From contig DVKG01000006.1 in NCBI GenBank assembly GCA_018716135.1, positions 1-64,000 on the forward strand: a stretch of 64,000 bases of DNA. Direction: 5' to 3'. Positions 34,690 through 43,440 of the stretch are shown here, piece after piece. Each line of letters opens with the position of its first letter. Position 1 is the first letter of the stretch. The position numbers and the translations under genes are program-made. Below the pieces are notes generated by a model. The model was not told the origin of the DNA. It made no database searches and saw only the letters and a program-made list of their open reading frames with translations. This DNA is from Scybalosoma faecavium (GTDB taxonomy: Bacteria > Bacillota > Clostridia > Christensenellales > Christensenellaceae).

Positions 34690-35493
34690 CTAGCGAAACT
34701 TTTCCCGCGCCAGCTCCAGAGAATTCTCAAGCACGTTCATAAGCTCGCCTCCGCCGGATGTGAATAATTTTATGTCCTGAGCTCTGTCCGCATCAGCAAG
34801 CAGGCCGTTCTGTTTAAGCACGTTCCCCAGCTGACGAACCGTCCCGTACATTCCGTCAAAGAGCCGAACATCGCAGCCCAGCTCTTCATCTACACATCTC
34901 TTAATAATCTCAGACACGAAAGAATAGTGCGTACACCCTATTACAACTGCGTCAAACTTTCTGCCTTTTAAATCCGAAAGCTTCTCTCTTATATAATTCA
35001 CAACCTGCGGGCTGTTCATATCTCCCTGCTCGAGCAGCCCTGCAAGCTTTTCCATCGGAAGGTCTACCGTGCGGCTTCTGCAGCCTATTCTGTCCACCAG
35101 CCTATGGTATCTCTTTTGGCTCAAAGTCGCCGCTGTAGCCATCACAAGTATGTCTCCCTCGACTTCCTCCGACGCCGGTTTTACAGCAGGTTCCATACTT
35201 ATTACAGGCAGATTATAACTGTCACGTATCAACTGCACACATGTGCTCGTCGCCGTGTTGCACGCCATAACCATAGCCTTAACGCCCTGCTTGTACAGAA
35301 ACTCTCCGCATGCAAAAGAAAGCTCTCTTATTTCGTCCTCGCTCTTGCTGCCATACGGAGCGTTTGCATCGTCTCCATAATATATAAAACTTTCATTTGG
35401 CATCAGATTTGCGGCATGCGCCATGACGCTTATCCCGCCTACTCCCGAATCAAAAAAACCTATCGGCAGATTGTTTTTTTCCACATTCAGCAC
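34690..35493 (-). CDS. murI: Glutamate racemase
   Basis: Makes D-glutamate for peptidoglycan in the cytoplasm. The two catalytic Cys are in VMACNTATS (about residue 72) and VIGCTHYSF (about residue 184). The N-terminal GFFDSGVGGISV is the family opening. Normal length at 267 residues. It precedes the anti-sigma-like gene by 34 bases. Confidence 0.95.
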   Translation of the reverse strand: MLNVEKNNLPIGFFDSGVGGISVMAHAANLMPNESFIYYGDDANAPYGSKSEDEIRELSFACGEFLYKQGVKAMVMACNTATSTCVQLIRDSYNLPVISMEPAVKPASEEVEGDILVMATAATLSQKRYHRLVDRIGCRSRTVDLPMEKLAGLLEQGDMNSPQVVNYIREKLSDLKGRKFDAVVIGCTHYSFVSEIIKRCVDEELGCDVRLFDGMYGTVRQLGNVLKQNGLLADADRAQDIKLFTSGGGELMNVLENSLELAREKFR

Positions 35494-35551
35494 TCTCCCA
35501 TGTAAATTCGATTACTATTATACATGAGAGTTATGCAAAGTTCAACCCGCC

Positions 35552-36478
35552 TCAATTATCCACGCTGACCACTTGAGAAAAAGCCTGTGCCAAATATTTA
35601 GCTGCATTTTTCGCCTGAGTCAGAGTGTTTTTGTTATGACCTACTTCTACGAGCAGACTCATATCAGATATGTGCTGATTATACCTGCCGGGTTTAAGTC
35701 TGATCTCCCGAGTAAATCCTTTTTTTATGCTCTCGAGTTGTTCGGTTATGGACTTGGCCAAAGCATAATTAGCCTGCCAATTCGGCTTGTCTCCCTTGAC
35801 AGAAGCTGCGGTTCCCTTCCCCACGACGAACATCAGTTTTGCGCATTCGTCTCCGTTTATAGTTACATAGTCGTCATTTGATGTACTGTCTCCGGCGGCG
35901 TCTCTGTGTACGTCAATATACACATCTATATCCGGATATTTCTCTTTATATTCCTCCATGGTAATTATAGATCTCGAATAAGCTGTAGAAAGCTTCGGCG
36001 GTTCGTGGTCTGTCGTATCGTGCAAAACATTAAATCCGTACTTTTCCAGCTCTGTTTTCAGCTGCTCGCCCACCGCCACTATGTTGCGATCCTCATCTTC
36101 GGTGCGCCATGAAGAGCTTTCCGTATACGTCTCGCCTTCAGTCTGACGATACGCCTCTGTAGTATGAGTGTGATATATCAGTATGTTGTATTTACCCGAT
36201 ATGCTGTATTTTCGGGTTTGAATATCGCTTACATCAGTATATTCTTCTTTCGGAAGAAGCAAATCTGATATATCCGCATCTGCCGTCACGGGCAGAACTT
36301 CGTCCGTATCAGGATTCTCCTCCGGCACAAGCACACTGAGCAGACTATCTGACGTTGTCTCTTCCGCCTGCGCATCTCTCCTCTCGACTGTACTCTGCGC
36401 TACACACATGAACACCACCAGCAGCAAAAATACAGTGCTGTAAAATAACTTTTGATTAGACTTGCCGTATCTTTTCAT
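35552..36478 (-). CDS. spoIIP: Stage II sporulation protein P
   Basis: Peptidoglycan amidase/endopeptidase of the DMP complex needed for engulfment of the forespore. A membrane helix (about 9-27) precedes a linker and the amidase domain with zinc-site motifs YHTHTTEAYR, DVHRDAAGD and EVGHNKNTL. ATG 36478 follows AGGAGGCG; the 13 extra codons upstream have no ribosome site. Adjacent to gpr, as in other Clostridia, and a firm marker of spore formation. Confidence 0.93.
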   Translation of the reverse strand: MKRYGKSNQKLFYSTVFLLLVVFMCVAQSTVERRDAQAEETTSDSLLSVLVPEENPDTDEVLPVTADADISDLLLPKEEYTDVSDIQTRKYSISGKYNILIYHTHTTEAYRQTEGETYTESSSWRTEDEDRNIVAVGEQLKTELEKYGFNVLHDTTDHEPPKLSTAYSRSIITMEEYKEKYPDIDVYIDVHRDAAGDSTSNDDYVTINGDECAKLMFVVGKGTAASVKGDKPNWQANYALAKSITEQLESIKKGFTREIRLKPGRYNQHISDMSLLVEVGHNKNTLTQAKNAAKYLAQAFSQVVSVDN

Positions 36479-36533
36479 AATCGCCTCCTGATATATGCTT
36501 ATGCTTTTCAGAAGCAATTATGAACGTTCAATT

Positions 36534-37436
36534 CTAAACAAGCTGACGAAGAATGTCTATGTCCTCCTCATTTCCAAACGCCATATCTATAGCCAAAGCG
36601 AGCTGACGCGCTGTTTTATCGCTGAGAGTGTCTATCTCCTTCGGTGTAACTACCAGATCTCCGCCTCTCTGACGAAGAACTCGTTTCATCAAAAGTATAT
36701 TCTCCGCTTCGTCCGCGCTGCTCCCCAATGCGCTCTCCAGCAGATCTCCGGCTATAGTAGCCGCATACGTTACCATAGGTACGCCTATGGCTATGACTTT
36801 TGCACCCAGAGAGGCGCTGTTCAAGCTTTTACGCCTATTGCCCATGCCGGACCCGGGGGATATTCCTGCATCGCTAATCTGTACGCTTGCGCCTATCCTG
36901 GACGTCATACGTGAAGCGAGAGAATCTATCGCTATTATCAAATCAGGACGCACTTCGTCTACAACTCCGCGAACCATCTCCGCCGTCTCTATCCCCGTGA
37001 CACCCAGAACCCCCGGAGCAAAAGCACATATTTCAGCTGCTGATTCACTCAGAAAATCGGGCAGCTCACGTTTGATATGTCGAGTCACCAGCACGCTTTC
37101 CAGCGTCTTTGGGCCGAGAGAATCGGGAGTCATTCTCCTGTTTCCCAAACCTATTATCAATATCTTATGCGCCTCTCCCGCTATGTTCTTCAATTCATCC
37201 GCTGTCACACGCGCCGTCTCCGTAAGCTGCTCAGGAGACTGATTCGCTATGAAAGGCATATCCAGCGTTATATACCTTCCCATCTCCTTCCCCATGCACT
37301 TCGCCGCCGCTTTATTGTTTATGCTCACACGCGTAATAACTATATCCCCTCGCTGTTCCTGCTCGCTCGTAACTCCGCTGACCTTTCCACCCAGGTGCGC
37401 ATGTGCTTCCACTGCCAAATCTGTTCTTATCTGCAT
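36534..37436 (-). CDS. gpr: Germination protease GPR
   Basis: Degrades small acid-soluble spore proteins at germination. The product starts MQIRTDLAVEAH, which contains the R-T-D-L-A-x-E self-cleavage-like site of the pro-form. Further motifs are GLGNRRMTPDSLGP, FAPGVLGVTGIET and DSLASR. Length is 300 residues from ATG 37436, which follows GGAGGC; the frame runs 105 codons further upstream through sequence unlike GPR and overlapping the divergent regulator, so that extension is rejected. Confidence 0.94.
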   Translation of the reverse strand: MQIRTDLAVEAHAHLGGKVSGVTSEQEQRGDIVITRVSINNKAAAKCMGKEMGRYITLDMPFIANQSPEQLTETARVTADELKNIAGEAHKILIIGLGNRRMTPDSLGPKTLESVLVTRHIKRELPDFLSESAAEICAFAPGVLGVTGIETAEMVRGVVDEVRPDLIIAIDSLASRMTSRIGASVQISDAGISPGSGMGNRRKSLNSASLGAKVIAIGVPMVTYAATIAGDLLESALGSSADEAENILLMKRVLRQRGGDLVVTPKEIDTLSDKTARQLALAIDMAFGNEEDIDILRQLV

Positions 37437-37554
37437 TTCTGCCTCCGTTTTTTCTGTATTGTACCCAAGAGCGAAGCATTTAACCGCAAACTCTACGGCT
37501 CGTTCATTGTCAGGCTGAGCATATTTTGATAGAATACCAAGCGGAGGTGAAAAA

Positions 37555-38139
37555 ATGGACTGCACCAAAATAGGAAGTCTGATATGCAGACTGCGTAAAG
37601 AAAAAAGACTGACACAGCAGCAGCTCGCAAATATGCTGCACGTCAGTGATAAGGCCGTATCCAAATGGGAGCGCGGCGGGGGCTGTCCAAACCCCGATGT
37701 GCTCACGCCGCTTTCCAACATTCTGGGAGTCGGTCTTGAAGAACTGCTCAACGGCGAGTTGGGCGATGAAAGGAAATCCCCTGAGAATATGAAAAAATTA
37801 AAATTTTACGTATGCCTTGACTGCGGCAACATATTGACAGCGAATGCAGAAGCAAGCATAAGCTGCTGCGGAAAAAAACTCACTGCGCTCGAGGCGCAGA
37901 AGGCCAACGCAGAAGAAAAACTGCGCGTCGAGCTCATTGAAAACGAATACTTCATAAGCTCAGACCACGAGATGAGCAAAAGCAATTATATAAGCTTCGC
38001 TGCGCTTCTGACCGGTGACACCGTAATTATGAAAAAGCTGTATCCTGAATGGGACATGATGCTTCGAATGCCGAGATTAGGCAGAGGCACGCTTCTGTGG
38101 TATTCCTCGTCCGAGGGGCTCAAGTTCCAATATGTATAA
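37555..38139 (+). CDS. HTH regulator fused to a desulfoferrodoxin-like domain
   Basis: Residues 5-65 form a Cro/C1 helix-turn-helix (LTQQQLANMLHVSDKAVSKWERG). Residues 80-105 hold a rubredoxin/desulforedoxin-like knuckle, YVCLDCGNILT then ISCCGKKL. Residues 130-194 resemble the superoxide-reductase domain (HEMSKSNYISFAAL near 138-151, YPEWDMMLRMPR, LLWYSSSEGL). A His pair of the usual enzyme iron centre is mostly missing, so it may sense metals or oxidants rather than reduce superoxide. Divergent from gpr; own AGGTGA ribosome site. Confidence 0.8.
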   Translation: MDCTKIGSLICRLRKEKRLTQQQLANMLHVSDKAVSKWERGGGCPNPDVLTPLSNILGVGLEELLNGELGDERKSPENMKKLKFYVCLDCGNILTANAEASISCCGKKLTALEAQKANAEEKLRVELIENEYFISSDHEMSKSNYISFAALLTGDTVIMKKLYPEWDMMLRMPRLGRGTLLWYSSSEGLKFQYV

Positions 38140-38169
38140 ATATTTTTCTCAGAATTACTCTAAACTATA

Positions 38170-38198
38170 TTGCAATACACAAAAAAATATGCTAACAT
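38170..38198 (+). promoter_or_regulatory. rpsT promoter
   Basis: TTGCAA (38170-38175), 17-base spacer, TAACAT (38193-38198), about 36 bases before the ATG. Confidence 0.6.
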
Positions 38199-38233
38199 AG
38201 GAGTGTTGAAAATCTATTTGGGGGTGAATACAA

Positions 38234-38506
38234 ATGCCTAACATCAAGTCCGCTAAGAAGCGCGTAAAAGTAATCGACAAGAAAACAGCAAGAAACAAAT
38301 CTATCAAATCTGCCCTGAAAACAGAGCTGAAGAAGTTTGACGAAGCAGTTGCAGCTAACGACGCTGCTAAAGCTGCTGAGCTGTTCCCGATTACTGTCGG
38401 CGAAGTTGACAGCGCATGCTCCAAGGGCACGATGCACAAGAACAAGGCTAACCGACTGAAAGCTCAGTTGGCGAAAAAGCTTGCTTCTGTAGCAGCTGCT
38501 GAATAA
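38234..38506 (+). CDS. rpsT: 30S ribosomal protein S20
   Basis: Primary 16S rRNA-binding protein. The 90-residue, Lys/Ala-rich helical product opens MPNIKSAKKRVK and contains SACSKGTMHKNKANRLKAQLAKKL, both typical. GGGGGTGA lies before the ATG. It is convergent with holA, its usual neighbour. Confidence 0.97.
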   Translation: MPNIKSAKKRVKVIDKKTARNKSIKSALKTELKKFDEAVAANDAAKAAELFPITVGEVDSACSKGTMHKNKANRLKAQLAKKLASVAAAE

Positions 38507-38525
38507 TTCAGACTGCTGAACCATG

Positions 38526-38652
38526 GCCGAGACGCTTACCCCGGCGAACGGCTGAAGAACTGCCATCTGCGGGAAACCGCTGTGTCTCGATGGCAAACTT
38601 ATCTTTAAGAAGCTGACAGATCCTTCGGTCACCCGCCGTTGGGTCTTTTTTC
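38526..38652 (+). ncRNA. Structured RNA after rpsT, with ZTP-riboswitch-like elements and terminator
   Basis: CGAGAC (38528-38533) can pair with GTCTCG (38584-38589). CCGGCGAACGG (38541-38551), a GCGG-GAAA-CCGC hairpin (38569-38580), and CCGCC-GTTGGG (38633-38643) before a T run all resemble elements of the ZTP (pfl) riboswitch; GGCG (38543-38546) could pair with CGCC as its pseudoknot does. The conserved GGGGA strand of that class is absent, and GCCATC/GATGGC (38562-38567, 38589-38594) competes. There is no plus-strand gene downstream to control. The last hairpin, AGATCC with GGGTCT then six T, serves at least as the rpsT terminator. Confidence 0.4.
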
Positions 38653-38669
38653 GTGTTTCAGCTTTCCTC

Positions 38670-39653
38670 TCACTCATCAGAGTACATCTCCGCCAACACA
38701 GCAGGCAGCCCTACATCTGCCCCTCCCGTCTTTACTTTAGCGTCGTATTCTGCAATAATCCTCAGAGCATCTCTAAGATGAGCACGCGAAAACTTCGCGC
38801 ATTCCTTCAGCGCAATCTGAGCCGCATACGGATGCACTTTAAGCTCGGACACAACCTCTGATTTAGCTACGGACATCGGCTTTGAGGAGTGATTTTTCGC
38901 ACAATAAAGCAGACGAAACTTGTTCGCAATTAAAGATATAAGCGGGATATAAGTCTTTTCCGCCGCAAAAATCTCCTCCAGGAGCTTAAACGCCGCTTTT
39001 CGATCTCCTTTCATCATGTAATCATGCAGCAGAAACGCATTGTACTCCGGAGTATGCGAAGCCGTTTCCATCACATCTTCTTCACCTATCCTGTCTTTTT
39101 TCAAATACCGCAGCTTGTCCAGTTCTTTCAACAGCGTGAACATATCCTGCCCCGAAACCTCGCACAGCAGCCTCGCCGCGCGTTCTTCCATTTCAAACCC
39201 TTCTTTTTTCGATTTTTTCATTATCCATTTTGTCAGTTCTTCCGAGCCGGGCGTTTCCGCGTCTATCACTTCCGCATTTTTATTCAGATATTTTACTATA
39301 GCGCGTCTGCTATCCGGTTTGTCCGACTGCTTAAAAAGCATCACCGCCGCGGGATTAGGGTGAGATAGATACTCTTGAAGCTTTTTTGTATCCCCGGATT
39401 TTATCATACTCCAATCCTCAGCGATAATCACCCTGGCCTCGGCAAAGCACGGGTTTTGCTCTGCCTTTGCTATAAAATCCTCTATTGTAGCGCCGCCGCT
39501 TATTCTGTCTACGTTCAAATCACGCATATCCGGCAAATATCTATCTAAAATCGCAGCTTCACATCTGCTAAGAAGATAATCCTCTTTGCCGTATAAAAAG
39601 AAAATTCTCTTCTCCGTTTTCTCCGCCTTGTTCAAAAAATCCGTTGCTTTCAT
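38670..39653 (-). CDS. holA: DNA polymerase III delta subunit
   Basis: Opens the sliding clamp as part of the clamp loader. The N-terminal part begins with FFLYGKEDYLLSRCEAAI (key residues L-x-[YG]-x-[ED]-x-[YF]-L) and the middle has LLCEVSGQDMFTLLKELDKLRY, typical of HolA. 327 residues, full length. Its start overlaps the comEC stop by four bases (ATGA). Confidence 0.9.
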   Translation of the reverse strand: MKATDFLNKAEKTEKRIFFLYGKEDYLLSRCEAAILDRYLPDMRDLNVDRISGGATIEDFIAKAEQNPCFAEARVIIAEDWSMIKSGDTKKLQEYLSHPNPAAVMLFKQSDKPDSRRAIVKYLNKNAEVIDAETPGSEELTKWIMKKSKKEGFEMEERAARLLCEVSGQDMFTLLKELDKLRYLKKDRIGEEDVMETASHTPEYNAFLLHDYMMKGDRKAAFKLLEEIFAAEKTYIPLISLIANKFRLLYCAKNHSSKPMSVAKSEVVSELKVHPYAAQIALKECAKFSRAHLRDALRIIAEYDAKVKTGGADVGLPAVLAEMYSDE

Positions 39654-41926
39654 ACTTTTCCTCCGAATTCTGCGCTGCCATACATTGTCTTAATTTCCGG
39701 CGGCTCTTCTTCATTATTAGACCACACTGCTGTTATACTGCCGTTGTATTTCGTTTGATACAACTCCACATCACTCAGATTTTCTTTTACATATTGCGAA
39801 AGCTCGCGCTGTGAGCATACTACAACGGCAGCCGCACCTGAATTTTGCAGAGTCTCCGCGTTGAAATAATCCTTCGCTCCATGCCCGGCCAGTTTGACAA
39901 TATCTGATTTTTGATTTATACCGTATTGTTCAGATGCTTTAGCGTCCGAAAGGTACAGCAAAGCAGTCCTTCCGTAATAATCAACCGAAAGAACTAAACT
40001 GTCCAGATTGTCGCCCACTGAGTTTAAAACACGTACTCTTACGTCCTTGCTCAGTACAATGCTCTCTCCTGTCTCCAGCGCTTCAGCCTCAACACCTGAC
40101 ATCTCAAGTATCTGCTGCCCTGAGATACTGCTATATATCTTAGCCGAGGTGAACTCTTTGGCTACGTTTGTAATGCCGTAAGCGTACTCTGCGCTCTGGT
40201 CTGTCACTATAACCGCATCCGGAGTTACGCCGTTTTTTATCAAATACTCTGCCGCACGTTCGTTCTGCCCCGCATCTATAAGAAGCGTTCTATCCGCCGT
40301 CTCAACTATAGTCGCGTCCTGCGATCCTATATCCAGAAATGTAATTCTCAACGGAGCCGTATTTATTGTAGGCAGGACATACAAAGCAGCTATAATCACC
40401 GCAAGCGCGCTTACAGCGCCGTATCTTATTTTTCTCTTAATTTTAACGGCATACGGCGATATAAAATACGCCAGCGCAAAAACCATGAGTGCGGCGGCGC
40501 CGTAAGTGCTGTGCATACTAAAAGAAAGATTAGGCGTTTTGTTGTATATATCCGCCAGAACATTTAGAATGTCTATAAGAAAATCCGGAATTTTACCTAT
40601 AAAAAGCGCAGCGTCTCCTAAAATGACGTATATCAGCGTTGCCAGAGCAGACATAGGTATAGCTACAGAAGCCACTATAACCGCAACTGCATTCACCACA
40701 ATCGTCATAGGCCACAGGTTGTTATTAAGATTTATCATAATCGGGAGCGTTCCCAGATTTATCGCGAACGATGCAATCGCTCCGCGAGCCAGCTTGGACC
40801 TGGGCTCTCCGAAAAGACGCGATATAGCAGGCTCAACGCACATAAGAGAAAAAACCGCTCCGAAAGATAATTGCAAACCTACATCAAATAATCGCAGAGG
40901 ATTTCCTATCAGATTTATAAACAGAGCAACGGCCAGAATCGTAGGTCTGTCCGCACGCCTGCCTGAGAGCTTAGCTATAATATAGCACGCAAACATTATC
41001 GACGCACGAACAACCGGAACTCTGCCGCCGGTAAATATTACGTAAAACGCCAGAAAAGCCAGCGTCGCCAAATAGCTCGAGGTCCTTCCCAAACGCAGCA
41101 GCTTCCTCAGAAGAATCAGAAGCGCTCCCGCCATGAAGCCCACATGCAAGCCCGACACGCTGAGAAGATGCGATATGCCTGCCATTCTGAAGGTCTCATA
41201 GCTGTCGTCATATATATCCCAATCAACTCCCAGCACAAACGCCTTAGCCACACCGGCGTTTTCGCCAAACAGCGCATCCATTTTTTCCGCAATCTCAAGT
41301 CTCAAAGAATTTGCCCACGGCAATACGCCCACGGCTCTGCCTGTCAGCTCATCTCCGCTCGAATACGCTCTGAACGCCGCGCCCTTAGACGCACAATAAA
41401 GCCTATCGTCAAACCCGAAAGAATAACGCGCACGGTTTGGCAGCGATACGCTTGCATCGGAAGTTATTATGTCGTCTAAAGTATAGCTTTCGCTCGAAGT
41501 GAGAAAAGCATTTTTATGTATTTCCTCTCCGTCTACTTTCACATCCGAAAGAGTGTACATCGTCGTTCCGTTGTCTTTAGGCGATATGTCCTTCACCGTT
41601 CCTGCTACAACATGAGAGCCCGGCGTCACGTCCGCCGTGCTGTTTATAGCCTGACAAGATATGCCCATACCTACAAACATAACGGCTATCAACAAAAACA
41701 AACCGCTCGGGCGCCATTCTCTGAAAAAGAAATATCCGAGCAAGCCCACCGCCGCCAGCGCAAAAAACACTGCGCCGCTAAAAGTAAAGCTCGCGCCGAT
41801 TATGGCTCCGAGCATATAAAACAGCACGGAAGCCGCCAAGACGCGCTCATGCTTTATATCGCGTCTCAGCTGCTTCCATGCCCCATATTCGTACTTTACG
41901 TTTGATTTTGTCGTGTGTTTTGACAT
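39650..41926 (-). CDS. comEC: ComEC-type DNA uptake channel protein with degenerate nuclease-like domain
   Basis: Forms the inner-membrane channel for DNA uptake in competent bacteria. The N-terminal soluble DUF4131 part (about 40-200), the competence membrane domain (about 225-510, with HLLSVSGLHVGF and AFYVIFTGGRVPVVRA) and a C-terminal metallo-beta-lactamase-fold domain (about 520-740) are present. In the last domain the metal motif H-x-H-x-D-H is replaced by TDQSAEYAYG, the HHGS by GHGA, and the Asp of the third motif stands in LSDAKAS. The fold opening FLDIGSQDATIVE remains. So the channel seems intact but the putative nuclease is probably inactive. Confidence 0.88.
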   Translation of the reverse strand: MSKHTTKSNVKYEYGAWKQLRRDIKHERVLAASVLFYMLGAIIGASFTFSGAVFFALAAVGLLGYFFFREWRPSGLFLLIAVMFVGMGISCQAINSTADVTPGSHVVAGTVKDISPKDNGTTMYTLSDVKVDGEEIHKNAFLTSSESYTLDDIITSDASVSLPNRARYSFGFDDRLYCASKGAAFRAYSSGDELTGRAVGVLPWANSLRLEIAEKMDALFGENAGVAKAFVLGVDWDIYDDSYETFRMAGISHLLSVSGLHVGFMAGALLILLRKLLRLGRTSSYLATLAFLAFYVIFTGGRVPVVRASIMFACYIIAKLSGRRADRPTILAVALFINLIGNPLRLFDVGLQLSFGAVFSLMCVEPAISRLFGEPRSKLARGAIASFAINLGTLPIMINLNNNLWPMTIVVNAVAVIVASVAIPMSALATLIYVILGDAALFIGKIPDFLIDILNVLADIYNKTPNLSFSMHSTYGAAALMVFALAYFISPYAVKIKRKIRYGAVSALAVIIAALYVLPTINTAPLRITFLDIGSQDATIVETADRTLLIDAGQNERAAEYLIKNGVTPDAVIVTDQSAEYAYGITNVAKEFTSAKIYSSISGQQILEMSGVEAEALETGESIVLSKDVRVRVLNSVGDNLDSLVLSVDYYGRTALLYLSDAKASEQYGINQKSDIVKLAGHGAKDYFNAETLQNSGAAAVVVCSQRELSQYVKENLSDVELYQTKYNGSITAVWSNNEEEPPEIKTMYGSAEFGGKV

Positions 41927-41946
41927 ATTTTAGCCAGAAAAAGCCG

Positions 41947-42957
41947 TTATTTATTTTCTGCCAGCTTCACCCTAATTTTTTCTATCGCGTTCGTATGCGC
42001 CAGCTGTCTCGCCTGCAATACGCAAATACGGATAGAATTCGACCCGGAGCCTCCATGCGCCTTAACTACGCCGCCTCTGACACCGAGCAGAGGTGCACCG
42101 CCATGTTCGTTATAGTCCATTTTTTTGAACAGCTTTGCAAACACCGGCTGCATAAGCTGCATGCCTTTCATTCCGTCCGGATCTGCTCCCGCAAACTGTT
42201 TTATCATGGTAAACAGCGTCTGAGCCGTACCTTCGACTGTCTTTAAAAGCACGTTTCCTGCAAAGCCATCGCAAATTATAGCATGAACGTCGCCCGACTG
42301 AGCTTCTCTGGCTTCTATATTTCCTGTAAAATTTATATCGCACTCTTTTATAAGCGCGTATGCCTCTTTTGTAAGAGAATCGCCTTTTTCATCCTCAGAG
42401 CCATTGCTGAGCAGGCCTATTCTGGGATTTTCAATTCCCTCCACATTCTCCAGATATACACTCGCCATGATAGCAAATTGCTGTAAATATCCGGGACGGC
42501 AGTCTACATTCGCTCCGGCGTCCAGCAATATTACATTATGCTCCTTCAGCGTCGGCAAAGTGGCGGACAGAACGGGACGCGCAACGCCCTCCAATCTGCC
42601 CAGGATCATAGTCGCACCTGCGATTATAGCGCCGGTATTGCCTGCGGAAACAGCTCCGTCAGCCTCATTTTCCCGCACAAGCCTGAACGCAACAGCCATG
42701 GAAGAATCCTTCTTCTGACGCAGCGCAGCTACAGGAGATTCCGCCATCTCAATTATCTGAGTGGTGTGGACTATTTTTACTCTGTCTTTATCGTAAGTCT
42801 TGTCTTTGAGGCATTCTCCGATTCTGTCTTTGTCACCGACAAATATAACTTCAAAATCGTCTTTTTCCTGAAGCGCTGCCAACGCACCTTCTACAACAAC
42901 GCCTGGCGCATTGTCTCCGCCCATTGCGTCTATAGCTATTTTGTATCTTTTATTCAT
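41947..42957 (-). CDS. plsX: Phosphate acyltransferase PlsX
   Basis: Converts acyl-ACP to acyl-phosphate for phosphatidic acid synthesis. The opening IAIDAMGGDNAPG, GAVSAGNTGA and the C-terminal GGAPLLGVRGGVVKAHGGS are all present. 336 residues, full length. It lies between the small membrane protein and comEC on the minus strand; no rpmF or fapR neighbour is seen. Confidence 0.95.
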   Translation of the reverse strand: MNKRYKIAIDAMGGDNAPGVVVEGALAALQEKDDFEVIFVGDKDRIGECLKDKTYDKDRVKIVHTTQIIEMAESPVAALRQKKDSSMAVAFRLVRENEADGAVSAGNTGAIIAGATMILGRLEGVARPVLSATLPTLKEHNVILLDAGANVDCRPGYLQQFAIMASVYLENVEGIENPRIGLLSNGSEDEKGDSLTKEAYALIKECDINFTGNIEAREAQSGDVHAIICDGFAGNVLLKTVEGTAQTLFTMIKQFAGADPDGMKGMQLMQPVFAKLFKKMDYNEHGGAPLLGVRGGVVKAHGGSGSNSIRICVLQARQLAHTNAIEKIRVKLAENK

Positions 42958-42966
42958 ATATTCTCG

Positions 42967-43431
42967 CTATTTACCTTTGTTTTTGCTCTTTTTAGTGTAG
43001 TTCCTGCTGTATTTCTGAGTGTTGTTCTGCTTCTTTTTAGGTTTTTTCTCCGGCTGTTCTTCTTCAATCTGCTCTCTCAGACGTTTTTTCTCCGCTCGAG
43101 CAGCCGCCATATCAGCGCGCCTCATCTTGTCCGTATTGAACTTCTTCCTGAACACAACCGCATAAACCATCGGGCATACGAGCGTCAACAAGACAAGAAT
43201 TATAGAGACCAATCTCGTAGAGCTGCCGAATATCTGCAAATAGAAACATACAGCAGAAAGAGCCAGCAACAGAGCCATTATATAATACAGCTTCCGCAGC
43301 ATGCCGAATATCTGACTTTTCAGCGGCTCAGGCAAATCCTGATTAAATCCTGCGCCTCTGCGGGTAAGCCCGACAAAGAAGAAATAACATCCGACCAGAA
43401 GCGCGACCGAGAACAATACATATTCAGTCAT
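42967..43431 (-). CDS. Small membrane protein with Lys-rich tail
   Basis: 154 residues: three predicted helices (about 3-22, 48-70, 77-98), then a cytoplasmic tail very rich in Lys, Arg and Gln (residues 104-154), which could contact nucleic acid or acidic lipid. No family recognised. It is nine bases after cysS and nine before plsX, so it shares their operon. Confidence 0.7.
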   Translation of the reverse strand: MTEYVLFSVALLVGCYFFFVGLTRRGAGFNQDLPEPLKSQIFGMLRKLYYIMALLLALSAVCFYLQIFGSSTRLVSIILVLLTLVCPMVYAVVFRKKFNTDKMRRADMAAARAEKKRLREQIEEEQPEKKPKKKQNNTQKYSRNYTKKSKNKGK

Positions 43432-43440
43432 CCGGTTCTC

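Noticed and set aside
37437..37751. 105-codon N-terminal extension of GPR
   Set aside because: It overlaps the divergent regulator, is unlike GPR, and the ATG at 37436 has a ribosome site and the expected pro-sequence.
38541..38589. Hammerhead-like core (CTGAAGA and GAAAC) after rpsT
   Set aside because: The base before the GAAA-side stem cannot pair with a G-U-H cleavage triplet in the right place, so the catalytic core does not close.
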